DNA of 64,000 nucleotides, taken from contig JANVCC010000011.1 of the NCBI GenBank assembly GCA_025345505.1, positions 10,700,184 through 10,764,183 on the forward strand, written 5' to 3'. Positions 51,633 through 64,000 of the stretch are shown here, one piece after another (position 1 is the first letter of the stretch; the number at the start of each line of letters is the position of its first letter). The position numbers were made by a program, and so were the translations under genes. Under the pieces are notes generated by a model that was not told where the DNA came from, did no database searches, and saw only the letters and a list, made by a program, of their open reading frames with translations. Origin of the DNA: Todiramphus chloris collaris (Eukaryota; Chordata; Aves; Coraciiformes; Alcedinidae).

Positions 51633-53120
51633 CTGACAAGTCATGAATTGGATATACTTCAAAATGTTGACACTGGCTTCAGAGTCTTATATCAGAAGGT
51701 GACTAAAGAGCATCCAAGCTAAACTCAGCTAATGGAGTTTAGCAAAAACAATTAGGCTTATCTAACTTGCAAGAGTTGTTCGTGTTGCAAATCCAGTCAA
51801 TTGTCAAATCCATTAAACATCACTATTGTAAATACTAAGACAGACATTTTTTTATGGCAATGGCTTGTGATGACAGCTGGTCAGGATGTTACAACAGAAA
51901 AGACAACATTACTCTAGAAAAGATCCCAGGCAAGCAGCCTCATCAGCAACAAGGAGGTTTAGTTAAAAAAAAAAAAAAAACACATCAAAAAAGATGCCAT
52001 AATTTGGAGATGGGATCCAAAGGTCTTTCAACATCTGTCCCACCCAGGTACCTAGAAACCACAGTCAACACTTCCTCAAAGTTTTTGGACAGTCCTTTTG
52101 AAGAAAGCATAGAAGAACACATTGTCCTCAACACATCTGGACTGTAATGAACGGCAACATTTAGAGATCAGGGTCAGAAGGATGTTTGCCCAAGTCAGCC
52201 CTCAGAAATGAGAGTCAGAGCAGGTCACCACTCCAGAAAACAGTGTCACCCCAGTACTGTATTCAAAGAGAGGTAAGGAAACAATCCTTTTCTATACCCT
52301 TGCAATAAGTGGTGCAGAGCCATACCCCATCACTTAACAGGCACCACTACCCAGCAGACTGATCTTCCCCTCTTGCACCAAAATGCCAAAACTTCAGAGC
52401 AGTAAAACATCAAGGCAGCTCAGTTTTAAGCCAGCTAGCCTAGATAACACTAGCAGAAGAGTTGCTGGAACTCTGAGAGCTCGCATAAATACTTGCCCTG
52501 CTTTTGCAGTCTGTGCTGAGTTCCTTCTTCCCACGTACCTTGCCAGGTGTACCTGAGCTTGCTGAAGCACACACTTAACAACCAGCTCCAGTGCACACAC
52601 ATCCCATGACTGAGTTGCAACCAGTTAACCTATTTCAGTCAAGGAGAAAAAGGTGTTCAATCCCAAGATGTCTCTGAGGAGAAGCAATCCAAGCAGTGCT
52701 CAAACCACAAACAGCCTGAGAACAAATGCAGCAGTTAATAATCAATATTGCCATACGTTAGGTCTCCTGCCAAAGGTGTTTCATCACATCAACCGCATTT
52801 TTCATAAAAGTCAACGCTTCAATTTTAGCTGCTAGAAAAATATGCATATAATAGGAAAAAAAAAAACCAACAACCTTAAAATGATGCAGCCTGCAGGCCT
52901 GATTCAGCTCTCATTGTCTTCAAAAAACTCCCAATGCCCTGCCAGGGCTGGACTGCAGCCTTCAGAGTTGCCTTGAAAAGTAAAATCCTAAGGAACCGTA
53001 CAGATGTTGAAGCTGGTCTCAGAGATCAGGTGAGGACAGCCCCAGGCCTCCAGAAAGCACGTGAAGAAAGAGCAATTACCAGGAGCATCAAAGCAAGATC
53101 ACTGCCTTTTTTAGCCACAT
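51633..53120. other. Intergenic sequence, no gene seen
   Basis: Unique sequence with an A run at 51964-51980 and at 52855-52866. Open frames of 60-97 codons show no recognisable family. Confidence 0.5.
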
Positions 53121-53240
53121 CACAGAATCATAGAATCACAGAATCATTTAGGTTGGAAAAGACCCTTGGGATCATCGTGTCCAACCATTAACCCTACTCT
53201 ACAAGTTCATCCCTAGACCATATCCCTTAACACCACATCT
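53121..53240 (-). mobile_element. CR1 LINE 3' end, antisense
   Basis: CACAGAATCATAGAATCACA with a third octamer, then 'tttaggttggaaaagacccttgg', 'atcatcgtgtccaacc' and 'ctagaccatatcccttaacaccacatct' is the reverse complement of a CR1 3' UTR. The repeated tail octamers mark the true 3' terminus at 53121. Confidence 0.9.
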
Positions 53241-53807
53241 AAGTGATGCCTTCAAAAGCCAGGCAGGTGGGTGCTCGCAAAGGTGGCATCAGGGCAGGCA
53301 TGCTGACAGCTGGTAAGGGGCAAAAAACAAATTACAAGATACAAATTACTTTACATCTATGGGGGTTTCTCCCTTCATTTTCCATCCAGGGTGTTAAGAC
53401 CCACAGAATAAAACTCTGTCTCCCAGCTTTTTTTCTGTAATTTGTGATGCCACCCACCCAATGGTATAGTTAATCATATAGGCTGGATAGATATGCATAA
53501 GCTGAGCTGTAAAGGAGCTAACAGTTATATTTGAATTCGAAAAGACCTGAGAGGCAGAAAGTAATACCTTATTAGTATGTTACATGTGTGTGCAAAGCAG
53601 CAGCCTGTCCGCTAAAATATGTGAACAAATAGTAGAATCAAAGCCTTCGGCCTCTCCTGTAAAAACTCATTAAACTCCATAGTCTTTATCACTTTTCTCA
53701 ATAGAATTATTAAATGCATTGATTTCCACATCACATAATTTTGGACCACTGCAAAAATATTACATATAACAAATCTGCATTTCTATATGTTCATAACCAC
53801 TCATATC

Positions 53808-53926
53808 TGTGGGAGACAAACTGAGTATTGTGGGAGACGGGCTGAGCAGTTGTCGGGACAGCAGCAATACTCATCTCCGCAGAACTGAACCCACAATGAA
53901 GAGCAGAACTGAACCTACACTGAAGA
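53808..53926 (+). repeat. Two adjacent short tandem duplications (21 bp and 24 bp)
   Basis: A 21-base unit beginning TGTGGGAGAC is duplicated at 53808-53828 and 53829-53849. Thirty bases on, a 24-base unit beginning GCAGAACTGAAC is duplicated at 53879-53902 and 53903-53926 with two mismatches. Both periods are multiples of three, but the frame across them has only a GTG start and no known protein. Confidence 0.8.
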
Positions 53927-54414
53927 TGCAGCAGAGACTCAATACACCACACCTATCTATTCCTGGGGCCAGTCTCAGGCATCAGCACCCTGATGTCTCC
54001 ATACAACTTGCAGTTTGCCCAGCGTTTAGAGAAATGTGTTGAACCTGTATCAGCACAGGAATCAAGCCCTCAAAGTGAGCAATTAGTTCATTTTCTGAGT
54101 ATGGACTGAAAGAACACAGCACAGGTTCATCTTCAACTTCATTACCTTTATTTCTGAAAACAGATGTTTTCCTCAAATAATCTTACTTTATATGAATTCT
54201 TGTTTCTTTCTTCATCATGCTGCTGGTTTGCAGGTTGTTTTCTCCTGTTGTCTTTGCTCATTGTATGAGGAACGGCATTACAGGACATATCCAATTGCAC
54301 ATATGACTGAGCAGCCAGTTCAAGGGGTGAGGAACAGAAGTTCTCCATAAAGGCACTGAAGAATAAGAACAGTGGAGCACACTACTTATATTAAGGCAGG
54401 ATCATAAGATTTAC

Positions 54415-54456
54415 CAAAAAAAAACAAAAAAAAAACCAAAAAAAAAAAAAAAAAAG
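54415..54456 (+). repeat. A-rich tract
   Basis: Runs of A interrupted by C and CC, ending in nearly twenty A bases. It lies about 90 bases before the sense-oriented CR1 copy. Confidence 0.85.
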
Positions 54457-54534
54457 TATATCCAAGCACCTAATAAAAGTTTCATTATGGCTTCTTAATA
54501 TGCTCTTGTTGGTCAACTCTAGTGATTGTCCGCC

Positions 54535-55085
54535 TGTATTCAGCACTAGTGAGGATACATCTCAGATACTGCCTTCAGTTTTGGGCTCCTCACTACAAAA
54601 AGGACACTGAGATGCTGGAGCGTGTCTAAAGAAGGGCAACAAAGCTGAAGAAGAGTCTAGAGCACAAATCTTAGTTTGCTGAGCAGTTGAAGGAACTGGG
54701 GTTGTTTAGCCTGGAGAAAAGAAGGCTCAGGGGAGACCTTATCACTCTCTTCAACTGCCTGAAAGGAGGTTGTAGTGAAGTGAGGGTTGGTCTCTTCTCC
54801 TATGTAACAAGTGATAGGACAAGAGGAAACAGGCCTCAAGTTGCACCAGGGAAGTTCAGGCTGGATATTATGAAAAATTTCTTCTCCAAAAGAGTTGTAG
54901 AGCATTGGAACAGGTTGCCCAGGGAAGTGTTGGAGTCACCATCCCAGGAGGTGTTTAAAAGACATGTGAATGTTGGGCTGAGGGACATGGTTTAGTGATG
55001 ACCTGCCAGTGATGGGTTAATAGTTAGACTTGATCTTAAAAGTGTCTTCCAGCCAGTATGATTCTGTGATTCTATGATGCTATGA
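54535..55085 (+). mobile_element. CR1 LINE 3' end (about 550 bp) with ORF2 remnant
   Basis: This is the best CR1 copy in the window. It runs from 'gcactagtgaggatacatctc' through 'gggctcctcactac', 'gggcaacaaagctg', 'gtttagcctggaga' and 'ggaacaggttgcccaggg' to a tail with ATTCTGTGATTCTATGATGC near 55070. The frame at 54687-54995 encodes about 100 residues of the ORF2 C terminus, including [12 protein letters not shown] and [16 protein letters not shown] stop in the upstream frame and the missing 5' part make it a dead, 5'-truncated copy. Confidence 0.95.
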
Positions 55086-58000
55086 GTCCACCACATCCAT
55101 CCCATTTACATCTCAGCTACAGGATACGGAAATGATTCTGCAAGATACAATCTGGAAAAAGTGATCATTTCTTTTTAAATTTTGGTGCCGGAGGGAGAGA
55201 ATCAATACTGGGCTATTTGAACTCAATAAGGGTGTTTTTACTGACAATAGAGAGGCATAGGATTTCAACCTGTTCTCTTTTTAAGCTGAATTTCACCATG
55301 AAAAATGGATAAATGGGTTGTGCCACCCACTGTTGCAGCATGTTGTGAGGACCGAGCACGAGTGAATTAGAAAAAGCATTAGGCAGCCTCTGCCTCTAGA
55401 TATTCTCCATCTCCCTCCAGTTCTCTACTGTACAAACTGACACATTGAAGAAAGACAAGAGAGATCATGTTTCCACAAGCAAGGGGTTACTTTTACAGTA
55501 AGTCCTCACAGTTAATCAGGTCTCAAACAGCAAAAACCAGGCAAGATGAAGGTTGCACTCATGGGCTTCTATGACATTTGTTGTACTTTCATTTGTACCT
55601 AAGTAACTAAACCAAAACAAAGCAAATCCCCTCAGGCATATTGCAGTCTCTTGGCCACATCCAGCACCATTTGGGCTGTTCATCACCTGATCTCCCACGA
55701 TCTTTAACAACATGAGTCAGGCTAAGCAATCTCTACCATCCAGCATGACTGGAAATCGCCTTCCTGAGTGAGGCACATGAGCCATGGGGCCACCAAGTAG
55801 CTCTGGGGCCTGCAGGAGGGCATGGGTGACTGAATGCCACTTCAGTGGCATTGAGCACAGAGGACAAACACATCACTAACACTGCAGTCAAACACTGGCT
55901 TTGCAAGCCCAGTCTTTGAACCTAATGTTGTCTTGAACAGCAAGGTGTTTGTATCCATGCTGTGTGCAGCACACTAGCTACCTCAGGGATACAAAATCAA
56001 AAAGATAATAAAAACAGAAAAGAAAGATGTCTGTAACAAACACTTCCACTTCTGCAATCACAAAAGCTGTAGAGAATTCAAAGGTCTAAAAAGTGAAGCT
56101 TCCAGTTCGTCCTCATTTCCTGAGAGCAAGGTGCTGTTCCAGAAAAGCACACAGCATGCTTTACATGAAAGGCAAGTCACACACTAGATGGACAATATGA
56201 AGCATATGCATCTACTCAGTCCTCCAGGGATAAAAACACCCATTCCCTTCTCCACAATCTAATTTTTTTAAATGATAATTCAAATCCTTACAAAAACTGT
56301 TCTTCTGCAGGGTAATTAAACCTTGCCTGATCACGTGCAAATCTCTAAAATTAACATTATTATAATGCTTGGCTCATCACTTTTTTAATTAGTCACAAAA
56401 TAAAAAGTGTTTTTCTTTCTGTACTGCATCCCCTGTATCACCTTTGAAGAGTATTCTACAAAGTACGAGTGTATGTATATTCAAAACATACTTGCATAAA
56501 ACCTGTAGTACAAAACATAAAACTCTCAAACATTGTTCATGTGCATATGGGTTTTCAAAGTTGAACTGCATAAAACCCCAGTACAAGTGCAAAACACTGA
56601 AGACTTTCTTTTTTTTGCACTAATATAGATTTTTTTCAATTCAATCTTTTTAAAGAGAATTATTATTTTGCTGTCATTGTGTTTTGTTTATTACATGTCC
56701 TCAAAACTTTCCATTCTGGTTTTGTGGTTTTTTCATGTTAAGATAGAAATTGTAGGATTTCATCTATCTGCGACAGGTATCATGGAAATTATTTGACATT
56801 TTGTGGTTCTTCTGTCCGTGGGTTTACAGTATGAGCAGCTTCACTGTAGAGTTTAGGATCTCCTAAAAAATACATATCTCTTAAGTGAGTGAACACTATC
56901 ACTGCTGGAGAAGCTCAGAGGATAACAGACACACTAGGTGCTGCTAAATACTCAGTTCAGAGTCTGCATTGGACATATCTGCAGCTGGAAATAATTAGAT
57001 GAATATTTCAGTTCTCTGCCTGTTCCTCTAATCCTCTCTGCTGCAACTGTATTTGCTGCTTAGAGGTATCAGTTTTAATACTCAGTTCCTAATTAGCATT
57101 ATCAAGCACCCCTCTTTCAATTCCATTATACAGAACTGGATGAAACGTTAGGCCAAGTGTAACCCTCAGGTGAGCTTATATTACAGTTTTCCTCCTGATT
57201 TCTGTATGTGCTCTTGATGTTCCACCTCAAACAATGGCAGATTCCTTGTCAGCACTGAAATTGTTCATCTGGGTCCCCAGGGCACCCCAAAACACAGCAG
57301 ACATCACACAACAACTGTTACCGCTGTGACTTGAGGAGGCATTTAGCTATGACAGTTCAGCTGATAAAAGTGAGTAGTCAGCCTATTAGCTGATAAATGC
57401 CACCTGTATTAGCTGGGAATAAAAGGTAACCTAAAAAAAGAAATAAGAGGAAAAAGAACAAATCATTCTTCACTTCGTGTTCTTCCCATTCTTAAGATTC
57501 TCCATCGTCACAAACATTTTTAAATTTAAAAAAAAATGAAAGTTCCCATTTATGCTTCAACTTACATAAGCAAAAACTGGTAGTTCATATCCACGGTAAA
57601 TGATGAGCATGAAATATGTGACAACTTCACGTATTTACGAGGCTTGGAGGAGACATTTGGATCATCAGAAGCCTTAACCACATGGGTTTTAATATGCATT
57701 TCTAACTCTCACAGATATGATGAAAAGTGCTTTACTGCTGGCTGAGCACTAATGGATTTGAAGCTGTCAGCTGCAGTCCACAGGCAGCCTGAAATGGTGA
57801 GCTAACGTGCATTTAATTTTGCTCATTTGGTTTTAGCAAAACCAGGTTTACTTATAACACCATAGCATCATTGTTATAAGCAATCTGAGGGTTGTACACT
57901 GTAGGAGAAATGAGTACAGGCGGTCAGCAAAACCCTCTGAGAAGGGGAAATATGAAGAAAGGCACATAGTAAACAGAACAGCAATAAAAGGCAGTGGCAG

Positions 58001-59848
58001 AGTAATCCCCAAAAGGGAATGTCTTGAATAAACATCCACACATCTTGTTGCAGGGTAAAAAGGTAAAGAGTGGGTGCTGCAGAGTACCTCTCTGAAAACA
58101 CCTCATTAATATCAGTGGACGGAGAGATGGCATCTTTCCTAATTTCCATTATAGTCCTCAAATAAGATTTGGGTCCTGGATCCTCTCCTGGAATAAGAGC
58201 AATCCTGAAGCCATTCAGTTACTCCTAGAAACACTTAAAAGCTGCATGTCCATTATATTTCAAACCAAAAGAGGAGGAAACACTTTTCAGGGAGGAAACT
58301 TAACATTAGCCACTTTGATATTTTACTGTGTAATTTCACCTCTAAGTTTTGCAAGTAAAAATGGACGGGCAGGACATTAGCACTGGAGCTATAGGATGTG
58401 AACCCTGAGTGTGTACAGAAAAACAGAACCATCTAAGGCTGGCAGGAGAGCTGCTACCAGCAGGAAGAGAGTCCAAGGAAGCAAAAGGAGTGATGACTAG
58501 ATCTATCTGAGCAGTGACATCTCTTCTGCAAACCAGGAGCACAGTCACCCTCTTCCTCAGCTCCAGCTGTGTATGTCAGGTACATCTCAGCTCCTAAGGA
58601 CCTGAAACCCAGACCCATATTCCCAGGGAGAGGAAGGATCTAGCAGAACACAAGCAGAAAAAGGTGTATCCCCATCTGACACAGGGTGAAGGAAAAGCAG
58701 GAGTGTATACTGTATCCTAAGCGGAATGCACAAACCAGCAACCAGGCTAACACCAGTTCAGCTGACTGGCACCAGCACAAGGCAGCTTCCTGGCAAGCAG
58801 ACTGTGAACCAGCCACAGCCTGAACAGCTCTTAACATTAACAAATGGACCAACCACAAAGAAATCACAGTAGTTCATTTTCATCCTTATAAATTTTGTTA
58901 CTAATGATTTCACATCCTTTCAAAAGGGCTTTCCATAGCTCGTAGCCTGACAGAGCCTGAAGCAGGGCCAGCTCTGAGCAGACAGTAGATAGATTCCCTT
59001 AATCTTTAGGACTATGTAATATCATTTTGTCATCATCAGAAACAAGGACCTTCCCAACAGGCAACCTTGGAGAGCCTCAAGGGGATTTTCAGAATCACAT
59101 AAAAATACCCCCTGTCTTTATCGCTGGACAGAACTTCACTCTTTCTCCTGTGGGAAATTAATAAAGATAGAGAAAAATCCACCATCTCTTAGTGACTTGC
59201 AAAAAAGCACTAGTTTAAACTGTAATGCCACTGTAATGTCAAATGTACAAGTTTTTCCCTGGAGTGTAGATTCAGAACCTGCTGGTGAATTCATATTTAA
59301 TAGGAATCTCAGTATGCTGCACACTACAGGACTTCTATACTAAATGAGAGTCTAAGTACTTGCTGAAGTTTAATTATGAGTTCATACACCGACTTGTAAT
59401 GGGACAGTTTTGCAATGCACCCACATACCCAAGTACCATAGCAATTTATGCCAGGTATGAGCAGAGTCCACAGCACACGTGTGCTGCTCTCCAGCACACC
59501 AGAGCTGCTACCTGAAGCTGCCTGCTACTAGGGCAGAGATGTCTCCCGTGACAAACCAGCTTGTTTGACTTGGGTACCATCATGGTGTTTTGCAGTCAAA
59601 ACTGCAGACAAATCCAGAAGGATTAGTGGCTGAAGAGCAGGAGCTGAACTGAGAAACTTGCTCTTCCTGCCAAATTAATGTAGCAAATGAGTCCTGGGGA
59701 ATGGAAGTCAAGGGTGCTGTGCAAAAGAAATGCATATCTCTCTGTCTCCTAAAATGAGTGCCCCAAAGGACTGGTTTGTGCCGATTAAATTAAATCAACT
59801 TCATAGCATTTTCTTTCAGTTTAGATTAAGCCAGTTCATAGTAATTTT

Positions 59849-59868
59849 AAAAATATATATATATATAA
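59849..59868 (+). repeat. (TA)n microsatellite
   Basis: About eight TA units in a row. Confidence 0.85.
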
Positions 59869-60269
59869 AAACCATTGCTGAACTGAAATGAGAGCTTAGC
59901 ACACCATTAGCTGATTTCTTGTAAGGCTTTAAAAGCAAGTTCTCAGCAAGATACATAAAGTTATGAGCAAAGTTTTTGTTTCTTGTGAGAAGATTTATTA
60001 TTACCCCTATTATTTCTAAAATTCATTTCTAAAGCATTGTAAGACTCCACTTTGGCGTGGCTGGCTTTTTGTTTGACTGTTGCAAAGCAGTTCATCTGAG
60101 AGCCAAAAAGATTTTCTCTGATAAAAGATACTGAGAATTTATACCCTAATACTTGGACTATTAAATGGTCATTGAAGACCTAGCAGCTTCCAAGCACGGG
60201 GTTTTTTTTTTTAATTAACTTATTAATTCATATGACCAATCATTAGATAGCATTTTAAAAACTTCTAGG

Positions 60270-60286
60270 GTATTATTATTATTATT
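60270..60286 (+). repeat. (ATT)n microsatellite
   Basis: About five to six TAT/ATT units in a row. Confidence 0.85.
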
Positions 60287-62761
60287 GAAAAAACTCTTGA
60301 ATGGTGAAGCCAGAGAATGGTGTTGGTAAGTGAGACCACCCATCAGAAGCAAGAATATTCAGAGTTAGTGTTAAAGTGTACAGTCAGACTGACACAGATT
60401 TACTGCAAAAAGTGAAAGCATACAGATATTTTGAGTTAAATTGCCTAGCGGGAATACCTATTGGAGTTTTCCTTCTCTGCAGTGAGGTTTTATTGTCATG
60501 TTGTCTAAGACAAAGTCCACTCTCGGAATATTTGCCAGTATAATAATTTCCTATGTAAATACAGGGAAGGAGAGAACAAGGAGGAGAAAGAGGGAGGAAA
60601 TTGGGAAGAGGAGAAATGAGATCATGTAACATTTTCAAACTTGACAGCATAGATTTATTTCTGTTGGAAAATCACTTTAGCTAACCTTGTTTGTTTTACT
60701 CATATACCAAGTATAAACAACAATGCCAACTGTAACTTTTTGCTATTAGAAGCTTATAAAGACTCCAGCTGTATTACACAACTGTAAGCAGTGAAATTAC
60801 TACTGCTCAACTAGAGGTTATCTGAGATGTAGTGAATGGTTTTGCACATATCCCCAGTCCAGTTTTGTACAAACTGAGTGGCTTGGATTATTCCATACAG
60901 TTTGAGATAGCACTGATATTGAGATAGAAATCACAACCCCCACACCCTGAACAGCTTCAACAAACAACCTTGAGTCTGAGAACAAGCTAAGTAGTCACAG
61001 CTTCTGTGCTGAAAACCTTTTGAAGCACTTCAAGTCCAGATTTCGCATTTGTCTGATGATACCATAGGAGGTCTGCACAGTGAAGCTATTTCACTACACT
61101 ATATTTCTTCTAGAGTTGCCTATGGACATCACCCAAGAAGACACATCCTAGCATTCCACTTGCATCATTTTGTCACGATTTCTCGTCACTTCTCCATCCC
61201 TCTTACAAATAGGCAGAAATATTGGCCGCCAAACCACAGCACAGCAAAGATTCGGTCCTGCCCCTCTGACCCTGCCAGACCTCAGCTCCCTGGCCATAGG
61301 ACTTCTTTGAGGCCACACTGGTACAACTTCTGTTAGCAGCTCCAGCCTCTTAAACTATCCCCCTGGGGATTTTTTCTCACCTAGAAAAGTTGATAATGTC
61401 CTTATGTCAGTTGAGCATTCATTAGCTTTCTGTAACAAAGCCACTGAGTGGGCAGGGAAGAGCAGAAGAAAGGACGTCTATTGAGAAGACACAATTTTCC
61501 TGGCAGTGTGGAAAGACTGGCACATCATAACATTCAGAAATAATAAATGCACCTCTAGCATTTTCACTAGCTACTCGATCGATAGATTTAACATACTGAT
61601 GTATTTGAAAAGTAATCATCAATCCAGATACACAGCTTGTGTAGGTCAGGATAAGGGCAATGGATGACTCTTTAAAACTACTTGATAAGAAATTTGATTG
61701 TAAACAGAAAGAGTTGAAAAGCAGGTTATTGTTTCTGACTCTTGCTACAGAAAAGCAAATTCTCAAATAATAAAGAATATACTTTCATCAAGAACAGTGG
61801 CAAAGCAGAACTACTAACTGTCATTTGAGCAACTCACATCGCCTCTGCTGTAGACCAAGCTCTGTGATCCAACTGCATGTCCCAACATGCCTGAAGACAT
61901 CATTCCACCTCACTCATGAAAACCGTCATTTGGGAAAGCTGCCTTACTGGTCAGAATGGGGGCAGGAGAAAAATAACTGACAGCTTTCCCAAGGATTTGG
62001 CACAGATCTTCCAAAACCAAAGGCACAGGTTTTGGCTGGACTAGCTCCATTTTCAGTGAAAAGAAGTAGCTATTTCTGCCAAAATACGACTGAAGTCTGA
62101 GTGATTATTTTATTACATCTTAATGACTGAAAATGTTACCTCCTCAAATTTTGCGAATTACCTTCCTTGAACCATAGGAAACAATAATGGACTAATCTTT
62201 CTTCTTGCATTGAAAAAGAGAAAATGCGGTGCTATACAACTTGACTAATTTTGCTAGACTTTCAAATCTAATAACAGCATTCTTCATAATTGATTTAGTC
62301 TTTCTCAATTCCACTTAAATTAGCTTTCTGCTTTAATTAAATCGCAACATATTTTATGCCAGAAGAAAATTGGTCATTTTGAACTGCTGGTATAACTACA
62401 AAATATCACCACAATGCACAAGAGAATACTGAGGTCTACAGTTATAAATAAGCTTAAAAGTTAATTTTATGCTTCTGTTTTCCCTACAATATTTATAGTA
62501 TATTTGCGTTGCTGCTATGTTTTATAGCGTTTTGCGGACAGTGCTGCAATTCTCAGCATGCAATTAGAAGAATCAAATATTTATGATTGTGTATAACTTC
62601 AATTCTCTCTTCAGTTCCTCTTAGAAGTCACCATTTGTCATCTCGGAGCCTACACTGGCGCCAGCAATGATTGTACTGGCACCGCCTTGTGCTACAGCAA
62701 GGACTCTCTCTAGCCCAGGCTCATCCATAATTTCAGTGCAATTCATTCCATGTTCTTCACA

Positions 62762-64000
62762 GAAAAAAAGTTATCAAAGTCAAAAATGTTGCCATACTTT
62801 GCAAGCCTGAAGAAGACACAGACTGAGAGCTAAAATTTTGCTTTGATTTCCATGCATCTCATGGAAACCCCTTGGAGTGGGAGGTGTGCCTCCACATGGG
62901 ACATTTCTAACTCATGCCTCTTTTCAGGCCAAGACTTCAGACTTCTCTTCACCTGACAATAGCTCACGTAAAACACAAAAGGAAGAGATGTACAAGTCCT
63001 TTCCATGGCATTTAAGTTTTGCTAGAGGCTGCAGTGAGGGACTGAATGAGCAGGTTTTCAGGGACAGACACTCTTCTTCAATCCAGAGCCACAACAGGAC
63101 AGGACCAAAAGAGTATCCAACCTCTTAGCAGAGACAAAATTATAGTTGTCACACACAACAATTAAGACAAGCCTTTGCCTACCACTGCCTTGCTTCCTCT
63201 TGGGCCTGTGTCTCACCCTTAAAACCAGTCCTGGCAAAGTTCCCAAACATTCAGATGCTTTTCTAGATAGTAGGCAGAGAAGCCAGGAAGGAATTTAGAT
63301 GACATGGGACAAGAAAATGGAGATGGTAACTTCAGGGAGAGACATAATCTAGCTATGGATCACTTCAAGCTCAGTTCCCAGCAACCACAAGTACCAAGGA
63401 GGACTGCTGCTCCCTTACAGTTACCACAAGCCACAAAGCACTCCAGCAAGATGCAGTGACCTCCAGGTGCATAGTAAAGAAAACCAAAATCCATAGAGGA
63501 TAATGTACCTTAAGAAATGGTCAGAAAGATCAGGATCTTTACTAGTGTGAATGACACTGACATTTGGGTTCACTGTCCTTGCCCTATTAGTGGCAGGCCA
63601 TCCCACACCTTTATCCTAGAAATTTAAAAATTAAAAAAGAATCAAAAATCAAGTAAGTGTTGTTAACATCTTTTAAGAATGTCTAGACTTCTTATTTCTT
63701 TCTCTGCTCCTTTATCTGATTATCTGTGCTGCTTTAAAAACAGAAGCCCAAGTTGCTATTATCTCCATTGTACAAGATGGAATGGACCTTGGTAAATCTG
63801 CAGGCGCCTCCTCGCAATTTTACCCTCTGCTATGTAAATTATGTTATTTTATAAAGTTATTTTAATGATAATATGATACTCTCAGTTTAATTTCTTTTCA
63901 AGAGGGCCTCCAAAGAGGGAGGTCACTTATAGTGTTCAAAAGCACTTATATTTCCATATTGCCTGAATTCTTCTAATATGAACTCTTGTAAGAAAGAGTG
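62762..64000. other. Intergenic sequence to window end, no gene seen
   Basis: No gene or confident repeat recognised. The phrase GCTATTATCTCCATTGTACA at about 63753 loosely recalls a MIR core but is too short to call. Confidence 0.45.

Larger units (their letters stand above)
55086..62600. other. Intergenic sequence, no gene seen
   Basis: Over 7 kb of unique AT-rich sequence with no gene and no confident interspersed repeat. It holds (TA)n at 59849-59868 and (ATT)n at 60270-60286. The segment 62240-62360 is dense in TAAT/ATTA cores. Confidence 0.5.

Noticed and set aside
54687..54995. 102-codon frame as a host gene
   Set aside because: It is the ORF2 C terminus of a CR1 retroelement, annotated as part of that element.

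Overview
This is vertebrate nuclear DNA, AT-rich and CpG-poor, most likely avian. The only recognisable protein-coding gene is PTCHD1. The repeats are CR1 LINE 3' ends, several with the ATTCTATG-type tails typical of bird CR1, plus homopolymer and short tandem repeats. A crocodilian or turtle source cannot be fully excluded without alignment. There is no bacterial-style gene organisation, and I see no phage, CRISPR, rRNA or tRNA gene.

Layout. Bases 1-3058 are the 3' part of a PTCHD1 intron, ending in a branch point, a pyrimidine tract and an AG. Bases 3059-4713 are the coding part of the last PTCHD1 exon: 550 residues covering TM5-TM12 of the Patched/RND fold and the C-terminal ITTV PDZ ligand. 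From 4714 to roughly 10.37 kb lies a probable long 3' UTR, with candidate poly(A) signals at 10227 and 10351, a G-quadruplex motif and an old CR1 piece. From about 10.4 kb to the end there is no recognisable gene. This gene-poor flank holds at least eight CR1 fragments of different ages and orientations, two or three MIR-like remnants, one degenerate inverted-repeat (MITE-like) element, A-rich tracts and several homeodomain-core-rich AT segments that could be conserved regulatory elements.

No new multi-gene system is visible. The items most worth a second look are: an unusually long open frame at 49.5-50.2 kb flanked by splice-like signals and phase 0-0; an isolated CpG cluster at 41.46-41.68 kb; the inverted-repeat element at 48.26-48.44 kb; and short protein-like or exon-like segments at 2.52 kb (inside the intron) and 62.6-62.76 kb. 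Most other open frames look like chance frames or shadows of the PTCHD1 exon.
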